A stretch of 64,000 nt of DNA from an uncultured Clostridia bacterium (GCA_937884995.1 CAKZZL010000036.1:127133-191132), one strand, 5' to 3'; positions 35,184 through 44,903 are shown, counted from the first letter of the stretch. Made by a program: numbers and translations. The notes: generated from the letters alone by a model not told the origin.

Positions 35184-37829
35184 CTATTTTGTTTCGCCGT
35201 AAATATCTATTATGCGGTTTCTGTAGAGATCCAGGAATATAACATCGTATCCGTCCACTGCTCCATCTTTATTGAAGTCAGCCTGATTCATATCAAAGCC
35301 GCTGTTGTCATTGCGACATTCTACATATCCTCTGAGCAATGCGTAATCATTTGCATCAAGCACTCCGTTTCCGTCGAGATCAAAGAGATCATCAAGCAGA
35401 GACATAGTTACAGAAATAAATATGACATTATTGTTTTCTCCGCGTTCTACAGTCAACACATCATTGACAACCCGGTCTGAATAATCTACACCATCAATCC
35501 AAACCGACTCAACATGGGCGCCGTCTTCCGGATAAAATTCAATTCTGTACTCTGTATATGAATCTTCCACAACTATTCTGTAAGTATTGTTATAGCAAGC
35601 ATTTCCGACTTCATCATCACAAGTGATGGCAAGACTTCCGTTGCCTTCATAGTAGGCTGTTATGATAGTCTGGTCGTCATAAGCCCAGAGGTGATCGAAA
35701 ACATATTCCTCCTCTGTCCAGTAAACCCTGAAAGTAACGCCATTGCTGTCACCTGTCCAAAACTGATAATAGCTTGAGACTATGTCGCTTGTAATATCGT
35801 CTGCTTCAAAACTTCCGTTAAATTTCATTTCTACTTTGTAAATGCCCTTGCTGCTTGTAAATTGTAAAAAGTAGATTTCATTTAATTCACATTCTATAAT
35901 CTCATTTGAAGAAACACGATTACCCTCTATATATACATCTCCGAATTCTTCATCATATACAACCATTATCTCTCCGTCAAAAGGAGTTGCCCATGTTACC
36001 ACACTTATAGATACAATCTTGTCAAAATCAGTGATTTCCAGCTGATTGCCGTTAAGAAGATCATCTGCTTTAATATATTGATCCTGATTGTCTGCATCCT
36101 CATACCACAATATCAATCCGTAGAAATCAACCTCCTGATCCAGCTGTGTAAAGGTGAGTATCAAACTGTCTGCATCCGGATAATCATAGATTGTATCATC
36201 AAATATTGAAACAGTGTCGTTTCCGTCAGATGCTGATACAGAGAACTCTGTATCATTAAAATATACGTGGTATCCCGGAACTTTCTCAAAATTGAAGCCC
36301 AGAGTATATTCCGTATCAGGGTCATCCACCGGCATTATGAATATGTCATATTCAGCTCCATGCGTAAATGAATATCCGTCCGGAAGGTCTCCGCTTTCAA
36401 GTGTTTCAAGTGTCAGTTCACCTAAATCACACTGGATGTATGAAAGGTATTTTCTTTCGCCTGCGTAGATATGATATTCAATCTGAGTTGTTCCGTCAGC
36501 AAACTGAGCTTTTGTTACGTTTCTGTATGTTGACTCCATTGTGCTGTTTACGGTGCTTACACTTGCGCCGTCAATTTGTCCGTATTTGAAGATTTGAGTT
36601 CTGATTCCGCTTGTAAAGTTTACAACATCAAAATTATATCCTTCCTGTGACCAGGCTATTACTATCACTAATAAGCCGCCGGAATAATCACTTGTGTCAA
36701 TATCAAAATAATATTCCTCTGTATTGCTGTCATAGCTTGCATAAAAAGTTTCATGTGTATCATTCACTATGTCATATACCGTGTAGGAAACCAAAAGATT
36801 TTCCTCATCTTCAGGAGCTATGGAAAAAAACGAAAGTGTCTCACCGCCAGTATATTCCTCTCTCATTCCGGAGTAGAAACTTACTTCCTCTTCGTTTTCA
36901 TCGCTGCTGCGGATAACACCAAGATAGCCTCCGCCGTATTCGACCTCATAAAGGTCTCTGGCAAAGACCATAAATGTTGATGAGCTGTCTCCGCCGTTAT
37001 ATTCCTGAGGCAAAACCCAACGTGAGTCATGATATTCAAAAACATATGCATCTTCATGAATTGCTTCCAATGTAAAAGATTCAACATTTGCACCGTTATA
37101 TGTATATAAATCTATACCGCTTGCAGTTGCATATGAGTCTATTCTGAGGATCTGTCCTTCGTCTGCGCTGATCTCTCCTCCGTCTTCAACAAGAAGGCTT
37201 CCGACATAATCTATGTTGAGACCGTTAGGGTCCTCACCATCTTGAGGAGCCTGGATATATATCTCTGCGCCGCTTTCCACAGTTACATTTTTGAACCAAA
37301 GGATAGATGAAATTGTAAGTGTGCCGTTTTCAACGATAAGATCGCGTGCACCGAAGTCAGTGCTTAATGTTGCATCACCGTTCACAGTCAGTGTGATATG
37401 CGGAGAGAAATCACTGAAGTGCATTATAACACTCATTGCATCGTTTGCCTCACACCTGTCAATTCCGGGTGTACTTATAGATATATTGCCCTCAACAACA
37501 TGTCCGGCACCGGCTGTAATGATGCCTTCTTCATTTACGGCGCCGCCTTGACCGATGATTAGCTCAATATCATTTATAACAACTGCTTCGTATCCGCTCA
37601 GATCCTGAGTCAAAGTGTAACTGTCGGTTGAAGATCCGTTAAAGTAAACTCCAAATGATGCATCACCCGGGCTGTCTGAAAAGTATACATCCATTTCTCC
37701 GTCGATTTCTTCAATATTTATATACTGCATCGTAGCAGTTGCAGACGCAACTATCGGCAAAGCAGAAATTACCATGCAAATAGTTAAGACTGCTGCCAAA
37801 AGTTTTGATAAATTACTCTTGTTTTTCAT
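35184..37829 (-). CDS. large secreted protein with C-terminal type I dockerin
   Basis: 881 residues. The N-terminus is a signal peptide (LLAAVLTICMVISALPIVASATA; split to LLAAVLTICMVISALP plus IVASATA). The long middle is acidic, Tyr- and Ser-rich and predicted beta, with carbohydrate-free composition typical of gut surface proteins; no catalytic domain is recognised. The C-terminus holds two Ca-binding loops, DLDGNGVLDANDYALLRGYV and DFNKDGAVDGYDVIFLDLY, spaced as in a dockerin. AGGAGG precedes ATG 37829. It may dock on a cohesin scaffold or use the pair as a stand-alone calcium-binding cap. Confidence 0.85.
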   Translation of the reverse strand: MKNKSNLSKLLAAVLTICMVISALPIVASATATMQYINIEEIDGEMDVYFSDSPGDASFGVYFNGSSTDSYTLTQDLSGYEAVVINDIELIIGQGGAVNEEGIITAGAGHVVEGNISISTPGIDRCEANDAMSVIMHFSDFSPHITLTVNGDATLSTDFGARDLIVENGTLTISSILWFKNVTVESGAEIYIQAPQDGEDPNGLNIDYVGSLLVEDGGEISADEGQILRIDSYATASGIDLYTYNGANVESFTLEAIHEDAYVFEYHDSRWVLPQEYNGGDSSSTFMVFARDLYEVEYGGGYLGVIRSSDENEEEVSFYSGMREEYTGGETLSFFSIAPEDEENLLVSYTVYDIVNDTHETFYASYDSNTEEYYFDIDTSDYSGGLLVIVIAWSQEGYNFDVVNFTSGIRTQIFKYGQIDGASVSTVNSTMESTYRNVTKAQFADGTTQIEYHIYAGERKYLSYIQCDLGELTLETLESGDLPDGYSFTHGAEYDIFIMPVDDPDTEYTLGFNFEKVPGYHVYFNDTEFSVSASDGNDTVSIFDDTIYDYPDADSLILTFTQLDQEVDFYGLILWYEDADNQDQYIKADDLLNGNQLEITDFDKIVSISVVTWATPFDGEIMVVYDEEFGDVYIEGNRVSSNEIIECELNEIYFLQFTSSKGIYKVEMKFNGSFEADDITSDIVSSYYQFWTGDSNGVTFRVYWTEEEYVFDHLWAYDDQTIITAYYEGNGSLAITCDDEVGNACYNNTYRIVVEDSYTEYRIEFYPEDGAHVESVWIDGVDYSDRVVNDVLTVERGENNNVIFISVTMSLLDDLFDLDGNGVLDANDYALLRGYVECRNDNSGFDMNQADFNKDGAVDGYDVIFLDLYRNRIIDIYGETK

Positions 37830-37874
37830 CTTGGCGCCTCCTATACATCTTATATCTTCATATATTTTTATATA

Positions 37875-37903
37875 ATTATATATAAAAAATGATATCATTG
37901 CAA
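37875..37903 (-). promoter_or_regulatory. promoter of the dockerin protein gene
   Basis: On the minus strand TTGCAA (37898-37903), 17-bp spacer and TATAAT (37875-37880). Confidence 0.65.
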
Positions 37904-37921
37904 GATAGTTATAACATACAA

Positions 37922-37964
37922 TTGTAACAAACTTGTTGCAAAATACGCCCTCTTTTGATAAAAT
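37922..37964 (+). promoter_or_regulatory. GH13 gene promoter with overlapping palindromic operator
   Basis: TTGCAA (37936-37941), 17-bp spacer and TAAAAT (37959-37964). A near-perfect palindrome, TTGTAACAA-AC-TTGTTGCAA (37922-37941), covers the -35 box with a single mismatch between the 9-bp arms. It resembles LacI/GalR-type operators and could repress the GH13 gene, and perhaps the divergent dockerin gene as well. Confidence 0.6.
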
Positions 37965-37991
37965 TTACTTAATTTACGAGGTGTGAAAGTA

Positions 37992-39857
37992 ATGAATTTT
38001 ATTCCATTTCAGTCAAGGGACAGCTTTTTCAAGAGCATATTCGGAAGTATTCCAACCTGTGCAGACCTGCATCTGCGCATAATTTTGCCCAGAAGTTTTA
38101 ACTGTAGCGGGGCTTTTTTTATGCTGCAAAAAGACGGAGAAGAATTTGTTGAACACAGGATGTATTGGGCCGGAATGAACGGTGATGATGAAGAAATCTG
38201 GGATATATCTCTTTCCGTCCAAGAAACAGGCCTCTATTTTTATCATTTTGAATATGACACACCTTTCGGCAGAAGTTCTATAATGCAGACTCATGAGGGA
38301 CTCGGCGCTTTCTGGGGCCAGGCAAATTTCTGCAAGGAATGGCAGCTGACTGTCTATGACAAAGATTTTCGTACTCCCGCCTGGCTCAAGGGCGGAATCA
38401 TTTACCAAATCTTCCCCGACCGCTTCCATAAATCAAAAAAAGAAAAAGAAAATGTCCCGAATGACAGGATTTTGCGGGACGACTGGGGTGCTGAACCTTT
38501 CTGGAAGCCTGACAAAAAAGGTAAAGTCCTAAATAATGACTACTTCGGCGGAGACCTTGAGGGCATAAGAGAGAAACTGCCGTATATCAAGTCACTTGGT
38601 GTAAATTGCATTTACTTAAACCCCATATTCGAAGCTCACTCAAATCACAGATATAACACAGCTGATTACAGCAAAATAGATCCTCTTTTAGGAAATGAAG
38701 AGGAGTTTAAAAAACTTTGTAAAGATGCAAAAAAGATGGGCATTCACATTATCCTGGATGGGGTCTTTTCCCACACCGGAGATGACAGCATATATTTCAA
38801 CAAAGAGAAACGATATGACTCTCTCGGCGCATACAACTCAAAGGAAAGTCCTTACTACAGCTGGTATAAGTTTGATGAATATCCTGACAAATACAAAAGC
38901 TGGTGGGGCTTTGAAACCTTACCTGAGATAGAGGAAGAAAACGAAGACTACCGCAGATATATATGCGCAGAGAATGGCATTATTGCCAAATGGCTGAATG
39001 CAGGTGCTGACGGTTTCAGACTCGATGTTGCTGATGAGCTTCCCGATCTTTTTATAGATGACCTTCATAGCAGACTTAAAAAGACAAAGAAAGATGCTGT
39101 TTTGATAGGTGAAGTATGGGAAGACGCAAGCAATAAATTCAGCTACGGCCACAGGAGAAGGTATCTTTTGGGCAGACAATTTGATAGTGTCATGAACTAT
39201 CCTTTTGCAAATGCAATATTGGATTTTTGCCGCACAGGAGAGGCTGCTCAGTTCATGTCTTCCATCATGGAGATTATTGAAAACTACCCGAAGCAGTGTC
39301 TTGATGTCATGATGAACCATATAGGCACACACGACACTGAACGTGCCATCACACGCATAGTCGGCAGATCCTGTGAGTACAAGGACAGAAGCTGGCAGTC
39401 GCTTCAACGGCTGACGGATGAAGAATACGAGAAAGGAATCCTTCTGCTGAAGATGGCGGCAGCGATTCAATATATGCTTCCGGGTGTTCCTTCTTTGTAT
39501 TACGGCGATGAAACCGGGCTTCAGGGATATAAGGACCCGTTTAACCGTGCTTGCTATCCATGGGGAAGCGAGAATAAAGGACTTCTAGATTTTTATATAA
39601 ATCTCGGCAAATTCAGAAGAGAAAAGAAGCTTTTTTCAGAAGGCTTTTTCCGTCCGATATCAGCTCTTCTCGGCTGTATAGCATTCTCAAGATATGATGA
39701 AGATGATGAAATCGTGATTATAGCAAACCGCAACGAGCACGATATTAATTACATTCTGCAGGATGATTATGCAGCTTTTAGGGCAGTATTCGGCTCAAGT
39801 CCCGAAAACGGGGCTGTTCATATAGGAGCTATGTCATTTGTCATTTTAATGAAATAA
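37992..39857 (+). CDS. GH13 alpha-glucan hydrolase (neopullulanase/cyclomaltodextrinase-like)
   Basis: 621 residues, no signal peptide, so intracellular. An N-terminal starch-binding-like domain precedes the barrel: GGDLEGIREKLPYIKSLGVN, nucleophile Asp345 in DGFRLDVAD, acid/base Glu374 in IGEVWED, Asp448 in IGTHDTERA. The architecture suits maltogenic or neopullulanase-type enzymes acting on maltodextrins. ATG 37992 is preferred to GTG 37983 since GAGGTG is 8 bases upstream. An operator-covered promoter lies ahead. Confidence 0.9.
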   Translation: MNFIPFQSRDSFFKSIFGSIPTCADLHLRIILPRSFNCSGAFFMLQKDGEEFVEHRMYWAGMNGDDEEIWDISLSVQETGLYFYHFEYDTPFGRSSIMQTHEGLGAFWGQANFCKEWQLTVYDKDFRTPAWLKGGIIYQIFPDRFHKSKKEKENVPNDRILRDDWGAEPFWKPDKKGKVLNNDYFGGDLEGIREKLPYIKSLGVNCIYLNPIFEAHSNHRYNTADYSKIDPLLGNEEEFKKLCKDAKKMGIHIILDGVFSHTGDDSIYFNKEKRYDSLGAYNSKESPYYSWYKFDEYPDKYKSWWGFETLPEIEEENEDYRRYICAENGIIAKWLNAGADGFRLDVADELPDLFIDDLHSRLKKTKKDAVLIGEVWEDASNKFSYGHRRRYLLGRQFDSVMNYPFANAILDFCRTGEAAQFMSSIMEIIENYPKQCLDVMMNHIGTHDTERAITRIVGRSCEYKDRSWQSLQRLTDEEYEKGILLLKMAAAIQYMLPGVPSLYYGDETGLQGYKDPFNRACYPWGSENKGLLDFYINLGKFRREKKLFSEGFFRPISALLGCIAFSRYDEDDEIVIIANRNEHDINYILQDDYAAFRAVFGSSPENGAVHIGAMSFVILMK

Positions 39858-39871
39858 AGCAAGTTAAATTA

Positions 39872-39900
39872 TTGTAATATATCTATTTTTATGTTAATAT
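39872..39900 (+). promoter_or_regulatory. promoter of the propeller lipoprotein gene
   Basis: TTGTAA (39872-39877), 17-bp spacer and TAATAT (39895-39900), about 32 bp before the ATG. Confidence 0.5.
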
Positions 39901-39932
39901 ATTACATATGTTTCCGTTTGGAGGTTTTCGAT

Positions 39933-41648
39933 ATGAAAGGCAAGAAAACTATTATAACTACAACAGTTCTTCTTTTAGTTTTGTCTATTGTTTTTGCTGC
40001 ATGCAGCAAGAAAGGCACAGAACCGATAGTTGTGACTGATGCCAATGGTGTTCCCGTTACGAATGTGGACGGCGATGTCATAACTGTTGTTCCGGAAACT
40101 GAAATATATGATCTGACAGATGAAAACGGCAACCCTGTTAAGGATGCGGACGGCAATGCAATGACAACCGTGTATTATGTTCCTCAGGACGTTCCGATTC
40201 CGGTAACTGATTCCGAAGGCAGAGCCGTTACAGATGCAGATGGTAATGTTTACACAACTTATGTCATAGTTCCAAACGAAACAACTACAGGACTTGTAAT
40301 CAATGTTCCCGTAACAGACGAAAACGGCGAGACACAGACAGATTCAAGCGGAACTCCTATTACAGAGACTACGATTCCATATGTTATTCCGGATAATGAT
40401 AACAGCAGCATCTCCATTTCCACAGGTCTTGGCGGTTCTGCCACAGATACATATGTAGCCGTTGCTGCAACATCAGACGGCGGATTTGTAGCAGCTCTCC
40501 GCACAACATCCAAAGACGGCGTTCTTGCTTCACTTGCAGATACCAAACTCAATGCAGGCGCAATTGTTAAATATACAAAGACAGGCCATCAGGAGTGGAT
40601 GCAGACTTTCGGCGGAAACGGCGGAGTTAATATCAATGATATATGTGTGGATTCCCAGGATAACGTCTATGTAGTAGGTGAAACAAAATCCAAAGATTTC
40701 ACATCACTTCACGGTTCCGAGTATGATGCATATCTCATGAAATTCGATTCAAAGGGAAAACAGCAATTCTTAATCGGCTACGGCGGAACATCCAATGAAT
40801 CATTTTACGGTGTTGACCTTGACTCAACAGGCAATATTTATTGTGTAGGCTTTGCATACTCTGCAGACGGTGACAGTGCTCCTCTCAATATACCTACGGG
40901 TCAGTCAAGAGCAGTCATTGTAAAATATGACAGTAAAGGTAACATTATTTCCCAGAAAGGTGTGGGTGGCTTCGGAGATTATTTCGTATCAATTGATATT
41001 TCTTCATCAGATGATATATATCTTTCCGGTTCTTTCACTTCCGGTACAACAATCACACCTATAGGCATGGCAGATGCAGGAGTATTTAAGTACAACACAA
41101 ATCTGGACTTAATCTTCTCTACCCGTTTTGGCGGAAGCAAGGCTGAATACTTCCCGTCAATCACGGCTACATCAGACGGTGGCTGCGTCATAGCAGGTAA
41201 CTCTCAATCAAATGACGGCGATATGGCAGGCGTCAGCAACAAGGGCGTAAGAGACGCAATCATCGCAAAGTTTGATTCATTCGGAAGTCTTCTCTGGGTA
41301 AACAGCTTTAAGGGTAATAAAGATGACTTATTTACCGGTGTTGTTGAGAACGGAAGCGGCCAGTTGCTTGCAACAGGTTATTCGGAATCAGCTACACGTG
41401 ATTTTAGGACTATGGGCAATTACGGCGGATATGATGCATTCGTTGCAAGATATGATGCAGACGGTCAGCTCATCTCCTCACAGGGATTCGGAGGAAGCGG
41501 CAATGACATATTCTTATCTTCCTGTATTCTCAGAAGCGGACAGATTGTAGCTGTGGGTTCAACTCTTTCAGTTGACGGATATATGGCTTCAATCACTCCG
41601 AAGAGTGACGGTGTCAACAGCACAGCCATAGTTTTAAGTTTCAGATAA
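39933..41648 (+). CDS. lipoprotein with N-terminal repeats and a seven-repeat beta-propeller
   Basis: 571 residues. A lipoprotein signal (LLVLSIVFAACSKK, lipobox FAAC) is followed by about four repeats of the type VTDxxGxxVTDxDGxxxT (residues about 28-140), then seven propeller-like units each containing GG..D.F..I....DGG...AG.S.S (for example GGSKAEYFPSITATSDGGCV and GGNGGVNINDICVDSQDNVY). It is exported and anchored outside the membrane. The propeller resembles SBBP or BNR-like binding repeats; binding to sugars or proteins at the surface is inferred. GGAGG precedes ATG 39933. Confidence 0.8.
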   Translation: MKGKKTIITTTVLLLVLSIVFAACSKKGTEPIVVTDANGVPVTNVDGDVITVVPETEIYDLTDENGNPVKDADGNAMTTVYYVPQDVPIPVTDSEGRAVTDADGNVYTTYVIVPNETTTGLVINVPVTDENGETQTDSSGTPITETTIPYVIPDNDNSSISISTGLGGSATDTYVAVAATSDGGFVAALRTTSKDGVLASLADTKLNAGAIVKYTKTGHQEWMQTFGGNGGVNINDICVDSQDNVYVVGETKSKDFTSLHGSEYDAYLMKFDSKGKQQFLIGYGGTSNESFYGVDLDSTGNIYCVGFAYSADGDSAPLNIPTGQSRAVIVKYDSKGNIISQKGVGGFGDYFVSIDISSSDDIYLSGSFTSGTTITPIGMADAGVFKYNTNLDLIFSTRFGGSKAEYFPSITATSDGGCVIAGNSQSNDGDMAGVSNKGVRDAIIAKFDSFGSLLWVNSFKGNKDDLFTGVVENGSGQLLATGYSESATRDFRTMGNYGGYDAFVARYDADGQLISSQGFGGSGNDIFLSSCILRSGQIVAVGSTLSVDGYMASITPKSDGVNSTAIVLSFR

Positions 41649-41664
41649 AAGGATTTTAGGATAT

Positions 41665-42372
41665 ATGATTCAAAATGCAGGAGTGCTGCCAAAATTCCAT
41701 AAAATTCTCTGGATAGTTCTCAGAATAATAATCATTTTATGGGGAATCTACGGACTTTTGAACGGATCGGTTGTCGAATTTCTCGAAGCAATATTTGCAG
41801 TTATCTTCACTCATCTCTGGGATTTTTTCCAGATATTCGGGACCCGTTCCTTCATAATAGAAGTGCCATATTCGTCACAGACAGCGCTGAATATTTTCAT
41901 ATTTGTTGCAGTCGTTATCGGCTCGACATTAAATAACAGGACAACATTTCATCACTTTGATATTTTTACCCATTTTGTTGCAGGATTTTCATCTGCGTGG
42001 TTTGGATATGATTTTGCGAATATAATCCATCGTAAACGCGGAGTGCTCGGACCCGGACTTTCCGCATTTATATCTTTGACATTCGCAATTACACTTTCCG
42101 TTGGCTGGGAAATATATGAGTTTTCGATGGACAGCATCTATGGCCTCGATTTGCAGATAAGAGAATCAGGTGTAACGGACACCATGGTTGATTTCATCAT
42201 GTGTGCAATAGGCGCCGTTATAGGTATGCTGCTGATAACTTTCCTGAGAAACGGTATGATAGGCAAAAATAAGGAAAAGGTTAAAGAGTTCAATAAGGAG
42301 CAGGAAAGAGTAAGGCTGCTCAAGGAGGAACTTTATGCCGAATATATTGAAAATCAGAAGAAGGGAGAATGA
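41665..42372 (+). CDS. polytopic membrane protein, DUF2238/YjdF-like
   Basis: 235 residues with about six hydrophobic helices and a charged C-terminal tail (KEFNKEQERVRLLKEELYAE). Conserved polar positions inside helices, DIFTHFVAGFSSAWFGYD, LSVGWEIYEFSMD and GVTDTMVDFIMCAIGAVIG, match the pattern D-x-x-H, W-E-x-x-E and D-T-x-x-D of DUF2238 proteins. Function unknown. It lies 16 bp after the lipoprotein gene and 3 bp before the next one. Confidence 0.65.
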   Translation: MIQNAGVLPKFHKILWIVLRIIIILWGIYGLLNGSVVEFLEAIFAVIFTHLWDFFQIFGTRSFIIEVPYSSQTALNIFIFVAVVIGSTLNNRTTFHHFDIFTHFVAGFSSAWFGYDFANIIHRKRGVLGPGLSAFISLTFAITLSVGWEIYEFSMDSIYGLDLQIRESGVTDTMVDFIMCAIGAVIGMLLITFLRNGMIGKNKEKVKEFNKEQERVRLLKEELYAEYIENQKKGE

Positions 42373-42375
42373 CAT

Positions 42376-43242
42376 ATGCTCAAAAAAAATCTTGCATTGC
42401 TCTTATCCCTTTCTTTTTTTCTTTTCCTTTTTTCTTCATGTTCGGCTTCAAGGGTAAGCGTAAACGGCAGTAAGATTGACAATGAGATATATGAGTATTT
42501 CAAAGATAAAGCCGACAAGGAAAACTCTGCCGATACACTTCTTTTGAGATATGTGGCTATTAATTCAAAGTTTAACGAACAAGGACTTAAGATATCATCA
42601 TCAGAAAAAGCGGCACTCAGTTCCGATGCTGATGATATCTGGCATCTCTATTCCGCATATTACACGGAAAAAGGCATATCAAAGGCCGCTATATATAAGG
42701 CGGAGCTCTCGAATCTTTACTATACCATCCTTCTTGAAAATTATTACAGCAGTGACGGTCAAAGTCCCGTGGCTGAAGATGATATCAAGGATTATTTCAA
42801 AAACAATTATGCTGTAATAAGATATGTTACGGGTTATCTTTTTAATGAAGATGAAAACGGTATCATTGAAATGACAGATGAACAGAAAAAGAGCGTGAGC
42901 AAAAGCTTTACTGCAGCTGCCGAAATGATTAATAACGGTTCTTCCATAGAGGAATCAATTGCTTCTTTGAATGATGCTGAGATAAGATATGCGATTGTTA
43001 CCTCAACAGACTCAGCAGGCTTTCCGGATGACTTTTTTGAGAAGATAAAAGATCTCGAAGTAGGCAAAGCTGCAGCTGTTACCTCCGGAAGTTATATCTT
43101 CCTTGTTTTAAGAGAAGATGGTGAAAAAGGAGACTACGCTTCTTACACAGATTCCCGTCTTGACTGCCTGAAGGCCATGAAAAGCGAGGAATTTGAAAAG
43201 ATTGTCAGTTCCTGGGCCAAAGCATATACAATAGATAACTGA
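42376..43242 (+). CDS. SurA/PrsA-like lipoprotein
   Basis: 288 residues with a lipoprotein signal (FFLFLFSSCSAS). The N-terminal helical part (VSVNGSKIDNEIYEYFKDK, then SLNDLYYTILLENYY-like helices) and the tail (LDCLKAMKSEEFEKIVSSWAKAY) resemble SurA-N/PrsA foldases. A PPIase (parvulin) core is weak: VGKAAAVTSGSYIFLVLREDG is the only similar piece. It may be a chaperone for exported proteins such as the preceding lipoprotein. Confidence 0.65.
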   Translation: MLKKNLALLLSLSFFLFLFSSCSASRVSVNGSKIDNEIYEYFKDKADKENSADTLLLRYVAINSKFNEQGLKISSSEKAALSSDADDIWHLYSAYYTEKGISKAAIYKAELSNLYYTILLENYYSSDGQSPVAEDDIKDYFKNNYAVIRYVTGYLFNEDENGIIEMTDEQKKSVSKSFTAAAEMINNGSSIEESIASLNDAEIRYAIVTSTDSAGFPDDFFEKIKDLEVGKAAAVTSGSYIFLVLREDGEKGDYASYTDSRLDCLKAMKSEEFEKIVSSWAKAYTIDN

Positions 43243-43258
43243 TTTAAGACATAAAAGA

Positions 43259-43291
43259 AAAGAGTCAAGGTTCATCAATTCTTGGCTCTTT
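43259..43291. terminator. bidirectional terminator between foldase-like gene and cca
   Basis: AAAGAGTCAAG (43259-43269) pairs with CTTGGCTCTTT (43281-43291) with one G-T pair; a T-rich run follows on the plus strand, and the right arm touches the cca stop codon. Confidence 0.7.
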
Positions 43292-44652
43292 CATATTTTT
43301 TGCCCTCTGTCTTTTTTGTTTTGGATATATTCAATTATTTTTTCTTTATCATTTTCGATTTTTTCATCTATTACAAGTTTTAATATTTCTTTTAATAATT
43401 TGCCTATTTCCCTGTCATGATATCCCATTTTCTTGAGGATATTGCCGTCGACCGCCAGGTTGGAAACAGAAAGGCAGAGATTACTTTCTACTGCCTTATC
43501 AAGCATTGAATACAAAGTATCATAATAGTCATCACCGAGATAATAGTTCATATTTTGTGCCATATTATCACATTTGTGAATTTCAATGAGCCGTCTTGTC
43601 TGACTTTCGCCAATCTTTGCAAGGACTCTCTTGATTCTGAGATATGACGGTGTGTGCCTGTTTTCCACATATAAAGGAGTGTCATGCATTGCCACAAGCT
43701 GAACTATAGTTTTACGGTCGGCATTTGAAAAACGAAGTCTTTGCAAAAGAGCATCCGTTATCTCTGCTCCTTTTTTTGGGTGCCCTTTAAAATGCTGCTC
43801 GCCCCTTTCATCTGTCGTTGCAGTTGCCACTTTCCCTATATCATGAAAAAGGAGGGCAAGGCGTGTATAGATGTCATTTTGCGCATATGACAAAGCATAT
43901 ACACTGTGGGTGTAAACATCATATATGTGATGATGGTTTTTCTGATCGAAGCCTACAGACGGCCCTATTTCCGGAATTATTGTTTCTATAACGTCGCTGT
44001 ATTCCAGCAATATGTCTCCGGCGCGCGGTCCGAGAATCATTTTTTTAATCTCTGATGTTGTTCTTTCGGCAGAGATATTTTTCAGCAATTCTTTATTCTT
44101 ATGTATCGATTCTGAGCATTCTTCTTCGATATCAAAATCCAAAACAGATGAAAATCTCAATGCCCTGAGGATTCTCAGCGCATCCTCATTGAATCTTCGG
44201 TCTGCATCTCCTATGCAGCGTATAATTCTTTTGTCTATATCCTCTTTGCCGCCGCACAGGTCTATAAGCTCATCAGAGCTAGACAAAGCAATTGCATTTA
44301 TCGTAAAATCTCTCCGGGATATATCTTCTTCAAGGCTGCTTGAGAATCTTACAAAATCCGGCCTTCTATTGTCAGTGTAGTCTCCGTCATGTCTGAAAGT
44401 TGTTATCTCTATGGGAAGGCCGTTAATTATGAGTGTAACAGTCCCATGCTTTATGCCTGTTTCAATCAGTTTGTATCCCTTAAAAACGGATTCAACTTCA
44501 TCAGGTGTTGCATCCGTTGTTATGTCAATGTCTCCCATCGGGCATCCCATAAGATAATCTCTTACGCTTCCTCCGATAAGATATGCCATATATCCGTTTT
44601 CAGTGAGTTTTTCCAAAGCCTCTGCTGCTTCCTGCCTAAAAGATTCAAGCAT
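43291..44652 (-). CDS. cca: CCA tRNA nucleotidyltransferase with HD domain
   Basis: 453 residues. Head domain: YLIGGSVRDYLMGCPMGDIDITTDATPDEV with the catalytic D-x-D; RRDFTINAIAL and DLCGGKEDIDKRIIRCIGDADRRFNEDALRILRALRF follow, then an HD domain with LALLFHDIGKVAT. It adds or repairs the 3' CCA of tRNAs. The HD domain gives phosphodiesterase activity in some relatives. Last gene in the aminotransferase-rsmA-TSCPD-cca operon, overlapping the previous gene by 8 bp. Confidence 0.95.
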   Translation of the reverse strand: MLESFRQEAAEALEKLTENGYMAYLIGGSVRDYLMGCPMGDIDITTDATPDEVESVFKGYKLIETGIKHGTVTLIINGLPIEITTFRHDGDYTDNRRPDFVRFSSSLEEDISRRDFTINAIALSSSDELIDLCGGKEDIDKRIIRCIGDADRRFNEDALRILRALRFSSVLDFDIEEECSESIHKNKELLKNISAERTTSEIKKMILGPRAGDILLEYSDVIETIIPEIGPSVGFDQKNHHHIYDVYTHSVYALSYAQNDIYTRLALLFHDIGKVATATTDERGEQHFKGHPKKGAEITDALLQRLRFSNADRKTIVQLVAMHDTPLYVENRHTPSYLRIKRVLAKIGESQTRRLIEIHKCDNMAQNMNYYLGDDYYDTLYSMLDKAVESNLCLSVSNLAVDGNILKKMGYHDREIGKLLKEILKLVIDEKIENDKEKIIEYIQNKKDRGQKI

Positions 44653-44899
44653 CTGTATAAACTTCCTTTAATGCTCTTGCAAGTTGATCCGGGCACGATG
44701 TTCCTTTGTTTCCGCAGTTTATACCCTGAAGTCTTTCAATTACGTCCTTGCAATTTTGTCCTTCGACAAGTTTTGAGATTCCTTGCAGGTTTCCGTTGCA
44801 TCCGCCGACAAAAGAGACATTGGATATGTTTCCGTTTTCATCTATGCTGAATTTTATTTCCCTTGAGCATGTTCCTTTTGTTTTGTATCTGTAATCCAT
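44645..44899 (-). CDS. TSCPD domain protein (TIGR03905 family)
   Basis: 84 residues. TKGTCSREIKFSIDENG, FVGGCNGNLQGISKLVEGQ and NCGNKGTSCPDQLARAL match the stand-alone TSCPD family, whose Cys-rich domain is otherwise found at the C-terminus of B12-dependent ribonucleotide reductases. A role with such a reductase, or in metal or redox chemistry, is inferred; no reductase gene is in this window. Confidence 0.9.
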   Translation of the reverse strand: MDYRYKTKGTCSREIKFSIDENGNISNVSFVGGCNGNLQGISKLVEGQNCKDVIERLQGINCGNKGTSCPDQLARALKEVYTDA

Positions 44900-44903
44900 A
44901 TCG

